From: Paraburkholderia diazotrophica | GTDB lineage: Bacteria > Pseudomonadota > Gammaproteobacteria > Burkholderiales > Burkholderiaceae | Assembly: GCF_900108945.1 (NCBI RefSeq) | Contig: NZ_FNYE01000016.1 | Span: 62,001-126,000 of the forward strand | Direction: 5' to 3' | DNA: 64,000 nt | Shown: positions 8,118 to 17,258 of the stretch, one piece after another | Layout of the letters: every line of letters starts with the position of its first letter | How positions within the stretch are numbered: position 1 is the stretch's first letter | Position numbers and translations under genes: made by a program | The notes under the pieces: model-generated | What the model was told of the DNA's origin: nothing | The model's database searches: none | Seen by the model: only the letters and a program-made list of their open reading frames with translations

Positions 8118-9539
8118 ATGCACATTCACATCCTCGGCATCTGCGGCACGTTCATGGGCGGTCTCGCGGTTCTCGCGCGCAACGCCGGGCACACGGTGAC
8201 GGGTTGCGACGCCGGTGTCTACCCGCCGATGAGCACGCAGCTCGAGGCGCAAGGCATCAAGCTGATCGAAGGCTGGGGCGTCGAGCAGCTCGACCTGAAG
8301 CCTGATCTCTTCGTGGTCGGCAACGTGGTGACGCGCGGCAATCCGCTGATGGAAGAAATCCTGAATCGCGGCCTGCCGTACACGTCCGGTCCGCAGTGGC
8401 TCGGCGAGCACGTGCTGAACGGCAAATGGGTGCTCGCGGTCGCGGGCACGCACGGCAAGACGACCACGACGTCGATGCTGACGTGGCTGCTCGAAGACGC
8501 GGGCATGAATCCCGGCTTCCTGATCGGCGGCGTGCCGTTGAATTTCGGCGTATCCGCGCGTCTGACCGATTCGAGCTTCTTCGTGATCGAAGCCGACGAA
8601 TACGACACGGCATTCTTCGACAAGCGCTCGAAGTTCGTCCATTACCGGCCGCGCACGGCGATCCTGAACAACCTGGAATTCGATCACGCGGACATCTTCC
8701 CGGATCTCGCCGCGATCGAAACGCAATTCCACCATCTCGTGCGCACGGTGCCGGGCATTGGCCGCATCGTGTCGAATGGCCGTGAAGACGCGCTCGAACG
8801 CGTGCTGACGCGCGGCTGCTGGAGCGAAGTGGAACGCTTCGGCGTCGACGGCGGCTGGCAGGCGTTGCCGGCTGAAGACGGAGTCGCCGTCGACGAGCGC
8901 TTCGCCGTCTATCACGGCGGCGAGCGCGTCGGCGTGGTCGACTGGCAAGTGCAGGGCGAGCACAACCGGATGAACGCGATCGCCGCGATCGCCGCCGCGC
9001 GCCACATCGGCGTGCCGCCCTCGCAGGCCGCGAAGTCGCTGTCGACCTTCCGCAACGTGAAGCGCCGAATGGAAGTGCGCGGCAGTGTCGACGGCGTGAC
9101 CGTCTACGATGATTTCGCGCATCACCCGACGGCGATCCACACGACGATCGCCGGCCTGCGCACGCGGGTGGGCCGCGGCGAAAGCGGAAAACGCACCCGC
9201 ATTCTCGCTGTGCTGGAGCCGCGCTCGAACACGATGAAGCTCGGCGTGATGAAGGCGCAGCTACCGTCGAGCCTTGCCGACGCCGACCTCGTCTTCGGCT
9301 ACGGCGCGCCGGCGGGCAAGGACGCGCTCGGCTGGAATCTCACCGAAGCGCTCGCGCCGATGGGCGGCAAGGCGCAGGCGTTCAGCGACATCGACGCGCT
9401 CGTCAAAGCCATCGTCGCGGCGGCGCGGCCCGGCGATCACGTGCTCGTGATGAGCAACGGCGGCTTCGGCGGCGTGCACCAGAAGTTGCTCGACGCGCTG
9501 TCGGTGCGCCCGGCCGAGCAGGCCCGAGGCGTCGCGTGA
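8118..9539 (+). CDS. mpl: UDP-MurNAc:L-Ala-gamma-D-Glu-meso-DAP ligase (murein recycling)
   Basis: A 473-residue Mur-ligase-fold enzyme that reattaches recycled murein tripeptide to UDP-MurNAc. The N-terminus MHIHILGICGTFMGG is the family signature, the ATP P-loop AGTHGKTTTT is at residues 109-118, and the VYDDFAHHPTAI segment of the C-terminal domain is present. Two in-frame ATGs lie upstream; the one at MHIHIL was chosen because family conservation begins there. No clear Shine-Dalgarno helps to decide. A TACAAT -10-like sequence lies at 8028-8033. The gene overlaps the next one. Confidence 0.94.
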   Translation: MHIHILGICGTFMGGLAVLARNAGHTVTGCDAGVYPPMSTQLEAQGIKLIEGWGVEQLDLKPDLFVVGNVVTRGNPLMEEILNRGLPYTSGPQWLGEHVLNGKWVLAVAGTHGKTTTTSMLTWLLEDAGMNPGFLIGGVPLNFGVSARLTDSSFFVIEADEYDTAFFDKRSKFVHYRPRTAILNNLEFDHADIFPDLAAIETQFHHLVRTVPGIGRIVSNGREDALERVLTRGCWSEVERFGVDGGWQALPAEDGVAVDERFAVYHGGERVGVVDWQVQGEHNRMNAIAAIAAARHIGVPPSQAAKSLSTFRNVKRRMEVRGSVDGVTVYDDFAHHPTAIHTTIAGLRTRVGRGESGKRTRILAVLEPRSNTMKLGVMKAQLPSSLADADLVFGYGAPAGKDALGWNLTEALAPMGGKAQAFSDIDALVKAIVAAARPGDHVLVMSNGGFGGVHQKLLDALSVRPAEQARGVA

Positions 9540-10138
9540 TTCTCTATCTGCACGGTTTCCGCTCGTCGCCCAATTCGTTCAAGGCGCGCGTGATGGCCGG
9601 GCGGCTTGCCGCGCTTGGCCGCAGCGCAGAATGGTGCTGTCCGATGCTGCCCGTGTCGCCGCTCGAAACGGTGGCGCTCGTCGAAGGATTGATCGCGGCG
9701 GCGAAGCCATCGCACGTGACGGTGATCGGCAGCTCGCTTGGCGGCTACTTCGCGACACATCTCGCCGAAAAGCACGGCTGGCGCGCGGTGCTGCTGAATC
9801 CCGCTGTCGTGCCGCAGCGCGACCTGAGCCACTATCTCGGCGAGCAGCCGTTGTGGCACGGCGGCGGTAGCATCGTCGTCGAGCCGCATCATCTGGACGA
9901 ATTGCGCGCGCTCGGCGTTGCGTCGATCACGCGCCCCGAACGCTATTATCTGATTGCCGCCACCGGCGACGAAGTGCTCGATTACCGCGAAATGCTCGCG
10001 CACTATCCCGGCGTGCGGACGAAACTGATCGAAGGCAGCGACCACGCGATCAGCGAGTTTCCCGAATATGTCGACGACGTGCTCGCGTTTTGCGACGCCG
10101 CCGACGCCGAGCCGCCCGCGCCAGGCGAGGCGGCATGA
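9536..10138 (+). CDS. YqiA/YcfP-type alpha/beta-hydrolase esterase
   Basis: A 200-residue small alpha/beta-hydrolase. The nucleophile is Ser67 in G-S-S-L-G, an Asp lies in the ATGDEVLDY segment, and the catalytic His lies in GSDHAIS. The N-terminal LYLHGFRSSP is characteristic of the YqiA/UPF0227 group of short acyl or phospholipid-type esterases. It starts with a GTG that overlaps the mpl stop as GTGA, so translation is probably coupled. The C-terminus ends in a short Pro/Ala tail. The natural substrate is not known. Confidence 0.9.
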   Translation: MILYLHGFRSSPNSFKARVMAGRLAALGRSAEWCCPMLPVSPLETVALVEGLIAAAKPSHVTVIGSSLGGYFATHLAEKHGWRAVLLNPAVVPQRDLSHYLGEQPLWHGGGSIVVEPHHLDELRALGVASITRPERYYLIAATGDEVLDYREMLAHYPGVRTKLIEGSDHAISEFPEYVDDVLAFCDAADAEPPAPGEAA

Positions 10139-10266
10139 TCCGATGATCCGCAAACAGCGCGCGCCGACCGGCACGCGCGTTGCGGAGCACCACACCGAAC
10201 ACGACGCCGACGCGCAATCACGCAGCACCGCGCGCCGGCCGACGCAAGCCAGAACGAGAGTATTGA

Positions 10267-12387
10267 GTGAACGTTTTCTTTGAGGAATCGGGCAGTTTCA
10301 AGGCGGGCAGCGTGCTGTCGCGTCAGGGCGACGCGTTCCAGGTCGAGCTGCCTGGCGGACGCCGCGCGAAAGTCCGCGCGAAAGACGTGCTGATCGAGTT
10401 CGAGAAGCCGACGGCTGGCGAGCTGATGGAGCAGGCCGACGCCGTCGCGCAGGATATCGATCTCGACTTTCTGTGGGAATGCGCGCCGGAAGAAGAGTTT
10501 CCGTTTGCGACGCTCGGCGCCGAGTATTTCGGCGAGTCGTTCGGAGCCGTCGAGCGCGCCGCGCTGATCCTGCGCATGCACGGCTCGCCCGTCTATTTCC
10601 GCCGCAAGGGGCGCGGCCAGTATCAGCGCGCACCGGAAGAGCAGCTGAAGATGGCGCTCGCGTCGCTCGAGCGCAAGCGCCAGCAGGCGCTCGTCCAGCA
10701 GAGCTACGAAGACGAACTGAAGGCGGGCCGTCTGCCGGACGGCTTCCAGAGCAAGGCGCTTGGATTGCTGACGAAGCCCGACAAGAACTCGATCGAATAC
10801 AAGGCGCTCGAAGCGGCAGCGGCGGCGCGCGGTATTTCGGCGGCGCGTCTGATGCTCGAATGCGGCGGCATTCCGTCGCCGCGCGCGCTGCACGAAGCGC
10901 GTTTCCTGTCCGAATACTTCCCGCACGGCACGGGTTTCCCGGCCGTGACGGTCGGCGAGCTGCCGGAGGATTTGCCGCAAGCGGAAGTCGAAGCGTTCTC
11001 GATCGACGACGTGACCACGACTGAAATCGACGACGCGTTCTCCGTCGAGCATCTGGCCGATGGGCGCGTGCGGATCGGCATTCACATCGCGGCGCCGGCG
11101 CTCGGCATCGCGCGCGGCGATACCGTCGATGCAATTGCGCGCGGCCGTCTGTCGACGGTATACATGCCGGGCGACAAGATCACGATGCTGCCCGATTCCG
11201 TCGTCGAAAAATTCACGCTGGCCGAAGGCGGTTTGCGGCCGGCGCTGTCGCTGTACAGCATCGTGAATCGCGAGACGCAGGAAATCGTCGCGAGCGAAAC
11301 GCGCGCCGAACTCGTCTATGTGAAGAACAATCTGCGCCACAACACGCTCGACGAACTCGTGACGGAAGAGGCGCTCGCCAACGGCACGGGCGACTATCCG
11401 CATAAGGAAGACATCGCGGTGCTGTGGCCGTTCGCGCAGTCGCTGTTCGAGAAGCGCCAGGTTGCGCGCGCGGGCTACGGCCTGAAGCGCGAAGTGCAGC
11501 GCAATACGGACTTCAACTTCTACGTCGAAGGCGAGCACGTGACGATCACGCCGCGCCGACGCGGTTCGCCGCTCGATACGATCGTCGCCGAACTCGCGAT
11601 TCTCGCGAACTCGACGTGGGGCGCATTCCTGCACGATCACGGCGTGCCGGGCATCTACCGTTCGCAGCGCGCGTTCGGCGCGCCGACGGGTCCGAAGCGC
11701 ACGCGCATGCAGACGACGGCCGCGCCGCACGAAGGTCTTGGCGTCGCGCAGTACGCGTGGAGCACGTCGCCGCTGCGCCGCTACGTCGACCTCGTGAACC
11801 AGTGGCAGCTGATTGCGTGCGTGCAGCACGGCGTGACGGCCAAGCTCGCGTCGCCGTTCAAGCCAAAGGACGCCGATCTGTTCGCCGTCGTCCAGGGCTT
11901 CGACGACACCTACACCGCGTACGCCGATCATCAGCGGCGCATGGAGTATTTCTGGTGTCTGCGCTGGCTCACGCAGGAGAACAGGAAGCAGGTGGTCGCG
12001 TCGGTGGTGAAGGGCGATCTCGTGCGGCTCGAAGAGGTGCCGCTGCTGCTGCATGTGCCGGGGCTCGGCGTGCATGCGCGCGGCACGCGGCTGATGCTCG
12101 AAGTGATGTCGGTCGATGAGCTGACGATCGAGGCGTCGGTGCGTCCGCTGCACGTGCTCGATGCGCCGACGGTGACGAGCGGCGCGGAAGAGGAGGACGA
12201 AGGCGACGAAGAGATCATCGACGCCGCCGACGCATCCGCCGAAAGCGAAGCCGAAGCGCAAGCCGAGGCCGACACCGCGACGAACACAGAAGGCGCGCCG
12301 GCAGCCGGCAACGATTCGTCGGCTTCTTCCGATCAAAAGGACCAGAACCTGGACGCGAGCCAGGACGCGACGGAGCACAGTAGATGA
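10267..12387 (+). CDS. RNB-domain 3'-5' exoribonuclease (RNase II/R family)
   Basis: A 706-residue nuclease. The RNB catalytic centre is at about residues 243-258, with the paired aspartates of SIDDVTTTEIDDAFSV. Downstream come GIHIAAP, STVYMP and the SPLRRYVDL motif. An N-terminal OB-like or leader part precedes the RNB domain, and a weak S1-like segment follows it. The last 60 residues are a disordered, strongly acidic tail rich in Glu, Asp and Ala. The GTG start follows a GAGAG sequence; the ATG option inside is much later. It ends in an ATGA overlap with aroE. It probably acts in RNA turnover, and which RNase it replaces is not clear. Confidence 0.88.
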   Translation: MNVFFEESGSFKAGSVLSRQGDAFQVELPGGRRAKVRAKDVLIEFEKPTAGELMEQADAVAQDIDLDFLWECAPEEEFPFATLGAEYFGESFGAVERAALILRMHGSPVYFRRKGRGQYQRAPEEQLKMALASLERKRQQALVQQSYEDELKAGRLPDGFQSKALGLLTKPDKNSIEYKALEAAAAARGISAARLMLECGGIPSPRALHEARFLSEYFPHGTGFPAVTVGELPEDLPQAEVEAFSIDDVTTTEIDDAFSVEHLADGRVRIGIHIAAPALGIARGDTVDAIARGRLSTVYMPGDKITMLPDSVVEKFTLAEGGLRPALSLYSIVNRETQEIVASETRAELVYVKNNLRHNTLDELVTEEALANGTGDYPHKEDIAVLWPFAQSLFEKRQVARAGYGLKREVQRNTDFNFYVEGEHVTITPRRRGSPLDTIVAELAILANSTWGAFLHDHGVPGIYRSQRAFGAPTGPKRTRMQTTAAPHEGLGVAQYAWSTSPLRRYVDLVNQWQLIACVQHGVTAKLASPFKPKDADLFAVVQGFDDTYTAYADHQRRMEYFWCLRWLTQENRKQVVASVVKGDLVRLEEVPLLLHVPGLGVHARGTRLMLEVMSVDELTIEASVRPLHVLDAPTVTSGAEEEDEGDEEIIDAADASAESEAEAQAEADTATNTEGAPAAGNDSSASSDQKDQNLDASQDATEHSR

Positions 12388-13253
12388 GCACAACGCTGGC
12401 CCAGCGCGACCGCTACGCGGTGATCGGCAATCCGATCGCGCACAGCAAGTCGCCGTTCATCCACGCGCGTTTCGCCGAGCAGACAGGCGAGCCCGTCGAA
12501 TACGGCCGCCTGCTCGCGCCCGTCGATCAATTCGCGGCGCACGTGCGCGCGTTCATCGACGAAGGCGGGCGCGGCCTGAACGTGACCGTGCCGTTCAAGC
12601 TCGACGCGCATGCGTTCGCCACGTCGCTGTCGCCGCGCGCGGCCGCAGCGGGCGCGGTGAATACGCTGCGCTTCGAGAAGGATGGCGGCATCTACGGCGA
12701 CAACACCGACGGCTTCGGCATCGTGCGCGACATCGAAGTGAATCTGCGCGTGCCGCTCAACGGCGCGCGCGTGCTGTTGTTGGGCGCGGGCGGCGCGGCG
12801 CGCGGCGTCGTGCTGCCGATTCTGGAGCGCAAGCCGCACACGCTGACCATCGTGAACCGGACGGCATCGAAGGCCGAGGCGCTGGTCGCGCAGTTCGCGA
12901 GCGCGGCAAGCGACGTGGCGTGCCGCCTGACGGGAGGCGGCGCGCAGGCGATCGAACCCGGCGCCTACGATGTGATCGTCAACGCGACGGCGAGCAGCCT
13001 CGACGCATCGCTGCCCGAGTGCGACGACGGCGCGTTCGACGCGGGCACGCTCGCGTACGACATGATGTACGGCGCGCAGCCGACCGTCTTCATGCAGCAC
13101 GCCAGCAAGCTCGGCGCGCGCGCGGCGGACGGGCTCGGCATGCTGGTCGAACAGGCGGCGGAGTCGTTCTTCGTGTGGCGCGGCGTGCGTCCCGACGGGG
13201 CGCCCGTGCTCGCCGCGCTGCGCGAGATGCTGCGCGCGCCGCAAAGCGCGTAA
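12384..13253 (+). CDS. aroE: Shikimate dehydrogenase
   Basis: A 289-residue NADP-dependent enzyme that reduces 3-dehydroshikimate to shikimate. It shows the substrate motif IGNPIAHSKSPFIH at the N-terminus, the catalytic lysine in NVTVPFK, the NTDGFG motif, and the nucleotide-binding loop GAGGAARGV. Its ATG overlaps the stop of the RNB gene. The 48-base gap to mtgA makes a common transcript likely. Confidence 0.96.
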   Translation: MSTTLAQRDRYAVIGNPIAHSKSPFIHARFAEQTGEPVEYGRLLAPVDQFAAHVRAFIDEGGRGLNVTVPFKLDAHAFATSLSPRAAAAGAVNTLRFEKDGGIYGDNTDGFGIVRDIEVNLRVPLNGARVLLLGAGGAARGVVLPILERKPHTLTIVNRTASKAEALVAQFASAASDVACRLTGGGAQAIEPGAYDVIVNATASSLDASLPECDDGAFDAGTLAYDMMYGAQPTVFMQHASKLGARAADGLGMLVEQAAESFFVWRGVRPDGAPVLAALREMLRAPQSA

Positions 13254-13302
13254 GTGCGAGCGGCGCCCACGCGTTCTCCGACTTCACGGCACAGCGACGA
13301 CA

Positions 13303-14037
13303 ATGACAAAAACGAGGCGTGCGAGCAGGCCCGGGTCGAATGCGGGGCCGACGCGCTGGGTGGCCTACGCTGTCGCGGTTTTCGTTGCCGCGTGGTTCGC
13401 GACGCAGCTGTTCTACTTCGCGCAGATCGCGTTATGGAACTACGTGAATCCGCCGTCGACGGCGTTCATGCGCTCCGATGCCTGGCGTCTGTCGCAGGAT
13501 CGTCCCGATCTGTCGATCCAGCATATATGGGTGCCCTACGAGCAGATCTCGCGCAATCTGAAGCGCGCGATTATCGCGTCGGAAGATGCGAATTTCGTCA
13601 ATAACAACGGCTACGAAACCGACGCGATTCTCCAGGCATGGGAGAGGAACAAGGCGCGCGGCAAGATCGTCGCAGGCGGTTCGACGATCACTCAGCAACT
13701 GGCGCGCAATCTGTTTTTGTCGCGAGAAAAGAGCTATATCCGCAAGGGCCAGGAACTGATCATCACGTGGATGCTCGAGACGCTGATGGACAAGGAGCGA
13801 ATCTTCGAGATCTATCTGAATTCGGTCGAATGGGGCAATGGCGTGTATGGCGCGGAAGCGGCGGCGCGCTATTACTTCAAGACGTCGGCGGCGAAGCTGA
13901 CGGCCGGCCAGTCAGCGCGGCTCGCCGTGATGCTGCCGAGGCCGAAATACTTCGACGAGCATCGCAGCTCCGGCTATCTCGCTCAGCGCGCACGGGTCAT
14001 CGCCCGAAGAATGGGCGCGGCGGAATTGCCGGATTGA
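13303..14037 (+). CDS. mtgA: Monofunctional peptidoglycan glycosyltransferase
   Basis: A 244-residue GT51 enzyme that polymerises lipid II into glycan strands. One membrane helix at about residues 18-38 anchors it, with the catalytic domain in the periplasm. The catalytic region is AIIASEDANFVNNNGYE and the second motif is GGSTITQQLARNLFLS. The Glu of the EDxxF motif is kept; the His found before the Gly in many GT51 proteins is Asn here. It is the last gene of the mpl-to-mtgA series, and a perfect hairpin terminator follows. Confidence 0.94.
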   Translation: MTKTRRASRPGSNAGPTRWVAYAVAVFVAAWFATQLFYFAQIALWNYVNPPSTAFMRSDAWRLSQDRPDLSIQHIWVPYEQISRNLKRAIIASEDANFVNNNGYETDAILQAWERNKARGKIVAGGSTITQQLARNLFLSREKSYIRKGQELIITWMLETLMDKERIFEIYLNSVEWGNGVYGAEAAARYYFKTSAAKLTAGQSARLAVMLPRPKYFDEHRSSGYLAQRARVIARRMGAAELPD

Positions 14038-14056
14038 TTATCCCGTTTCAAGCCGT

Positions 14057-14104
14057 AATAAAAACGGCGATTATCCACGAAGATAATCGCCGTTTTTATT
14101 TTTA
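14057..14104. terminator. Bidirectional terminator between mtgA and the outer-membrane protein gene
   Basis: A perfect 19-base stem with a six-base loop (CACGAA) is flanked by A-rich bases on one side and T-rich bases on the other. It can therefore terminate mtgA on the plus strand and the convergent minus-strand gene. Confidence 0.9.
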
Positions 14105-14114
14105 ATGTCAGATA

Positions 14115-14630
14115 TCAATTGAAGCGATAATTCACGCCGACTGTAAAGTCGTTATTGGTCCAGTGCGTCTTTTTCGGGTTGCCTGAATCGCCTGTCCATT
14201 CGGTGAACACGCTCGCATTCTTCGTGAATTGATATTCGAGCCCAAGCCCGTAATGAAAGCGCGCTCCCGGATAGTCGACTTTCGCGCCGAGGCGTGCATA
14301 AGGCATGAGCCGACCAATCGGATAGCCGATTTTTGCATCGATGCCGGCGTCCTTGTAACTTGCCGAGCCGTGATGCAGGTCGAGGAAAGCCTCGGCGCCA
14401 AGCACCACTGGACCGACGTTGAAGCCATAACCAGCAACGAAGCCCGGGAAGAAGGTGGTATGCGTCGGCTTGTTGATGGCGCCCGACGAACTCGAGATAT
14501 TCAAACCTGCCTCGAACCCGATGTATGGGCCTGAGAAGTCTTCCATCAACTGCTCTTTTGTCGGCTGTGCCTGTGCGATGCCGCTGCCGACAATTGCTGC
14601 ACACATCAATAACGTTTTAATTGTTTTCAT
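14115..14630 (-). CDS. Small outer-membrane beta-barrel protein
   Basis: A 171-residue protein with a clear signal peptide (MKTIKTLLMCAAIVGSGIAQA, cleavage after Ala-Gln-Ala). The mature part has alternating hydrophobic strands ending in VGVNYRFN, the terminal aromatic typical of BAM-inserted barrels. The frame could begin 13 codons earlier at a TTG, but the MKTIKT start gives the signal peptide. It resembles OmpW/Opa-like porin-fold proteins; the ligand is unknown. The gene is visibly richer in A and T than its neighbours and has its own terminator, which hints at a more recent arrival. Confidence 0.8.
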   Translation of the reverse strand: MKTIKTLLMCAAIVGSGIAQAQPTKEQLMEDFSGPYIGFEAGLNISSSSGAINKPTHTTFFPGFVAGYGFNVGPVVLGAEAFLDLHHGSASYKDAGIDAKIGYPIGRLMPYARLGAKVDYPGARFHYGLGLEYQFTKNASVFTEWTGDSGNPKKTHWTNNDFTVGVNYRFN

Positions 14631-15183
14631 GTCCTTATCGGGTTTTGGGAGTGGCGGAAATGCCGGCAAATCGAAATGATCGGCATATGACCGGGATGTG
14701 CCAATTGTCGAAGCATTAGTGACTTGCTTAAGCGTAAGCAGGCTAAGCAGGTAAAAGCGGACTCTCCATCGGATGACTCCGAAATCTATATCGCCAGGCT
14801 TTGATTTCGCTAATTCCTGACTACAGGCGCTTATCGCCAGGCAATAGGGTTGTGGGGTATTTCCGTCGGATGCTCCCGAGCGCTATCGTCGATAGAATCC
14901 CAATATATGAGCGCGTGACTCATATGTTGGTGAATCTCAAAAAAGCGCCCTACAATCCGGTTCAACAAGCCGAACGACATCGGCAAGAAACACCGCCTCG
15001 TCGCCAGCGCCATGCGCGGCGCATGAAGCGGGATGAAACTGGAGACGCCACGCCATGCCTTCCTGCTCCTTGCTGCACGACACGCGCGCCGCGCACACGC
15101 CGGACGCGCCACTTCGAGTCGCTCCGGACGCGAGCCGCCAAGCCGGCACTTCGCGGTAACTCCTCTCTGCACGCCCACCCGCC
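14631..15183. other. Intergenic leader between the outer-membrane protein and IclR genes
   Basis: No convincing gene. The region is AT-richer at its left end. It holds a promoter-like pair at 14927-14956 and an inverted repeat just before it. Short open frames here are overlapping and lack usable start signals. Confidence 0.55.
14905..14956 (+). promoter_or_regulatory. Putative promoter and operator for the IclR-led sugar cluster
   Basis: TTGGTG (14927-14932) and TACAAT (14951-14956) are 18 bases apart. Immediately upstream is the inverted repeat ATATGAG-7 bases-CTCATAT (14905-14925). This layout fits a regulator site abutting a -35 box. The leader to the IclR start would be about 220 bases. 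Confidence 0.4.
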
Positions 15184-16191
15184 ATGAACAAAGCGATGAC
15201 CACCCACGCCGAGTCAGAAGCGCCGGATGTGCATGACGCGTCTTCCGCATCCGAAGCGCCTGAAGCACCTGAAGCATCCGGAACGCAGAAGGGAGACGCT
15301 GCGCGCAAGTCCGCGCCGCGCTCCGCGAACGGCGCCGTCGTTCCGCCGCCGCCCGCCGACAGCATCGGCCTGCCGAGCACGCTGCTCGATGTCACGCCGC
15401 AGCAGGCGGGTACGCAGACGCTGCTGCGCGGCCTCGCGATTCTCGAAGCCGCCGCAGCCGGCGTGCGCGACCTGCGCACCTTCGGCGCCGCGCTCGGCAC
15501 GACGCGCAGCACGACGCACCGGCTCGTCAGCAGCCTCGTGCAGGCGCGTTATCTGCGCCAGGTGCAGGGCGGCTATCTGCTCGGTCCGAAGCTGATCGAG
15601 CTCGGCACGATCGCGCTCGAACAGATGCCGCTCACGACGGTCGCGCGTCCGCATCTGGAGTCGCTTGCCGAACTGACGCACGACACCATTCATCTCGGCG
15701 TGCGCGACGGCGACGACGTGCTGTACATCGACAAGATCCCCGGCACGCGCGGCCTCGAAATGCGCTCGCGCGTCGGCCACCGGATGCCGCTCGCGTCGAC
15801 GGGCATCGGCAAGGCGATGATGCTCGACCTCGTTCCCGATCAATGGCAGTCGCTGTTCGACGCGTCGCGCCGCGCGCTCGCGGGCGTCAGCTTCAAGCCC
15901 GACAACCGGCCCGACCAGCAGACCTTCATGCAGCGCATGACGAACTACGCAGCGGGCGGCTTCACGTTCGATCTCGAAGAGAACGAAGCGTCGATTCGCT
16001 GCGTGGCCGCGCCCGTGCGCGATGCGTCGGGTTCGATCGTCGCGGCGCTGTCGGTGGCGAGCACGATTCCTTACATGTCGCTCGAGCGCATGGACGAACT
16101 GATTCCCGTCGTGCAGCGCGAAGCGCGCGCAATTTCCGAAGAACTGGGCTGGCGTGTTCCGCAACCGACTACACGCAGGATCAAACGATGA
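15184..16191 (+). CDS. IclR-family transcriptional regulator
   Basis: A 335-residue regulator. The winged helix is at about residues 75-130 (LLRGLAILEAAAAGVRDL, then TTRSTTHRLVSSL). The effector domain runs from about residue 150 to 320. About 70 low-complexity residues rich in Ala, Glu and Pro precede it, which is longer than usual; an internal start is possible but none is supported by a Shine-Dalgarno. Its stop overlaps the dgoK start as ATGA, so regulator and catabolic genes form one operon. It probably senses a galactonate- or KDGal-like sugar acid. The Ala-Ser-Thr-Gly-Ile-Gly-Lys-Ala segment is typical of the IclR effector pocket. Confidence 0.9.
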   Translation: MNKAMTTHAESEAPDVHDASSASEAPEAPEASGTQKGDAARKSAPRSANGAVVPPPPADSIGLPSTLLDVTPQQAGTQTLLRGLAILEAAAAGVRDLRTFGAALGTTRSTTHRLVSSLVQARYLRQVQGGYLLGPKLIELGTIALEQMPLTTVARPHLESLAELTHDTIHLGVRDGDDVLYIDKIPGTRGLEMRSRVGHRMPLASTGIGKAMMLDLVPDQWQSLFDASRRALAGVSFKPDNRPDQQTFMQRMTNYAAGGFTFDLEENEASIRCVAAPVRDASGSIVAALSVASTIPYMSLERMDELIPVVQREARAISEELGWRVPQPTTRRIKR

Positions 16192-17258
16192 CTCAGACGG
16201 GTTCGACCCTGTCCACGCAACGCGCCGAGCCGGCCCAGCCGGCAAGCGGCGCCGCGCTGATCGCGCTCGACTGGGGCACGACTTCGCTGCGCGCCTATCT
16301 GTTCGACGCGAACGGCGCCGTACTGGAGACGCGCGCATCGACGGCGGGCATCATGAATCTGCCGCGACCCGCTGCGGAAGGCGGTTTCGATGCCGCGTTC
16401 GATGCCGCCGTCGGCGCGTGGCTCGACCGCTCGCCTGAACTGCCCGTGATCGCGGCGGGCATGGTCGGCAGCGCGCAGGGCTGGAAGGAAGCGCCGTATG
16501 TGAATACGCCCGCGAGCGCCGATGCACTCGTCGACGGCATCGTGCGCGTGCAGACCGCGCGCGGCGTGCCGCTCAACATCGTGCCCGGCGTACTGCAGAA
16601 CGGCGAACTGCCGAACGTGATGCGCGGCGAGGAAACGCAGATTTTCGGCGCGCTGGCCTGCGCCGATGCGTCGGGCGCCGCTGCGTCGGGCGCCGCTGCG
16701 TCGGCGGCCAGCAAAGGCGTGCTGATCGGCCTGCCCGGCACGCACGCGAAATGGGTGATGGTGCGCGACGCGAAGATCGAGCGCTTTCACACGTTCATGA
16801 CGGGCGAGGTCTTCGCGGCGCTCACCGAGCACACGATTCTCGGCCGCACGATGGTCACGCCCGACCGTCCCGACACGGATGCGTTTCTGCGCGGCGTGCG
16901 GGTCGCGCGCGACGAGGGCCAAGCCGGTGTGCTCGCGACGATCTTCAGCACGCGCACGCTCGGCCTGACGGCTCAACTGACGCGCGAGCAGCAGCCCGAC
17001 TATCTGTCCGGTCTTCTGATCGGTCACGAACTGAGCGGCCTCGACGCCGTGCTCGCGCAACAGCAATCGACGCTCGCCGGCCGCTCGTTGCAATTGATCG
17101 GCAACGAAGCATTGTGTGAGCGCTATCGGCTCGCGCTCGAGCAGTTCGGCAGTCACCGGGCGGAACTCGTCAGGCACGCGACGGAGCGCGGCTTGTGGCG
17201 CATCGCGGCGCAAGCGGGCCTCGTCGACGAGGCGTCGGGCGCCGCGCAGGCGATCTGA
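16188..17258 (+). CDS. dgoK: 2-dehydro-3-deoxygalactonokinase
   Basis: A 356-residue DgoK-type kinase that phosphorylates 2-keto-3-deoxygalactonate. The N-terminal ALIALDWGTTSLRAYLF motif is the hallmark of the family, and the GLPGTHAKWV segment is present. A short Ala/Ser-rich insert (about 15 residues) lies at about residue 160. Its start overlaps the iclR stop. It is followed by the matching aldolase, so the pair converts KDGal to pyruvate and glyceraldehyde-3-phosphate, the end of the DeLey-Doudoroff galactose route. Confidence 0.93.
   Translation: MTQTGSTLSTQRAEPAQPASGAALIALDWGTTSLRAYLFDANGAVLETRASTAGIMNLPRPAAEGGFDAAFDAAVGAWLDRSPELPVIAAGMVGSAQGWKEAPYVNTPASADALVDGIVRVQTARGVPLNIVPGVLQNGELPNVMRGEETQIFGALACADASGAAASGAAASAASKGVLIGLPGTHAKWVMVRDAKIERFHTFMTGEVFAALTEHTILGRTMVTPDRPDTDAFLRGVRVARDEGQAGVLATIFSTRTLGLTAQLTREQQPDYLSGLLIGHELSGLDAVLAQQQSTLAGRSLQLIGNEALCERYRLALEQFGSHRAELVRHATERGLWRIAAQAGLVDEASGAAQAI

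Noticed and set aside
10003..12393. Long open frame of 796 codons on the minus strand over the RNB nuclease
   Set aside because: High-GC DNA gives long antisense frames; this one is Arg-rich, has no family resemblance and lies wholly over well-identified genes.
14801..15187. Open frame of 128 codons ahead of the IclR gene
   Set aside because: Covers the promoter and leader, ends overlapping the IclR start, has no Shine-Dalgarno and its composition changes midway.
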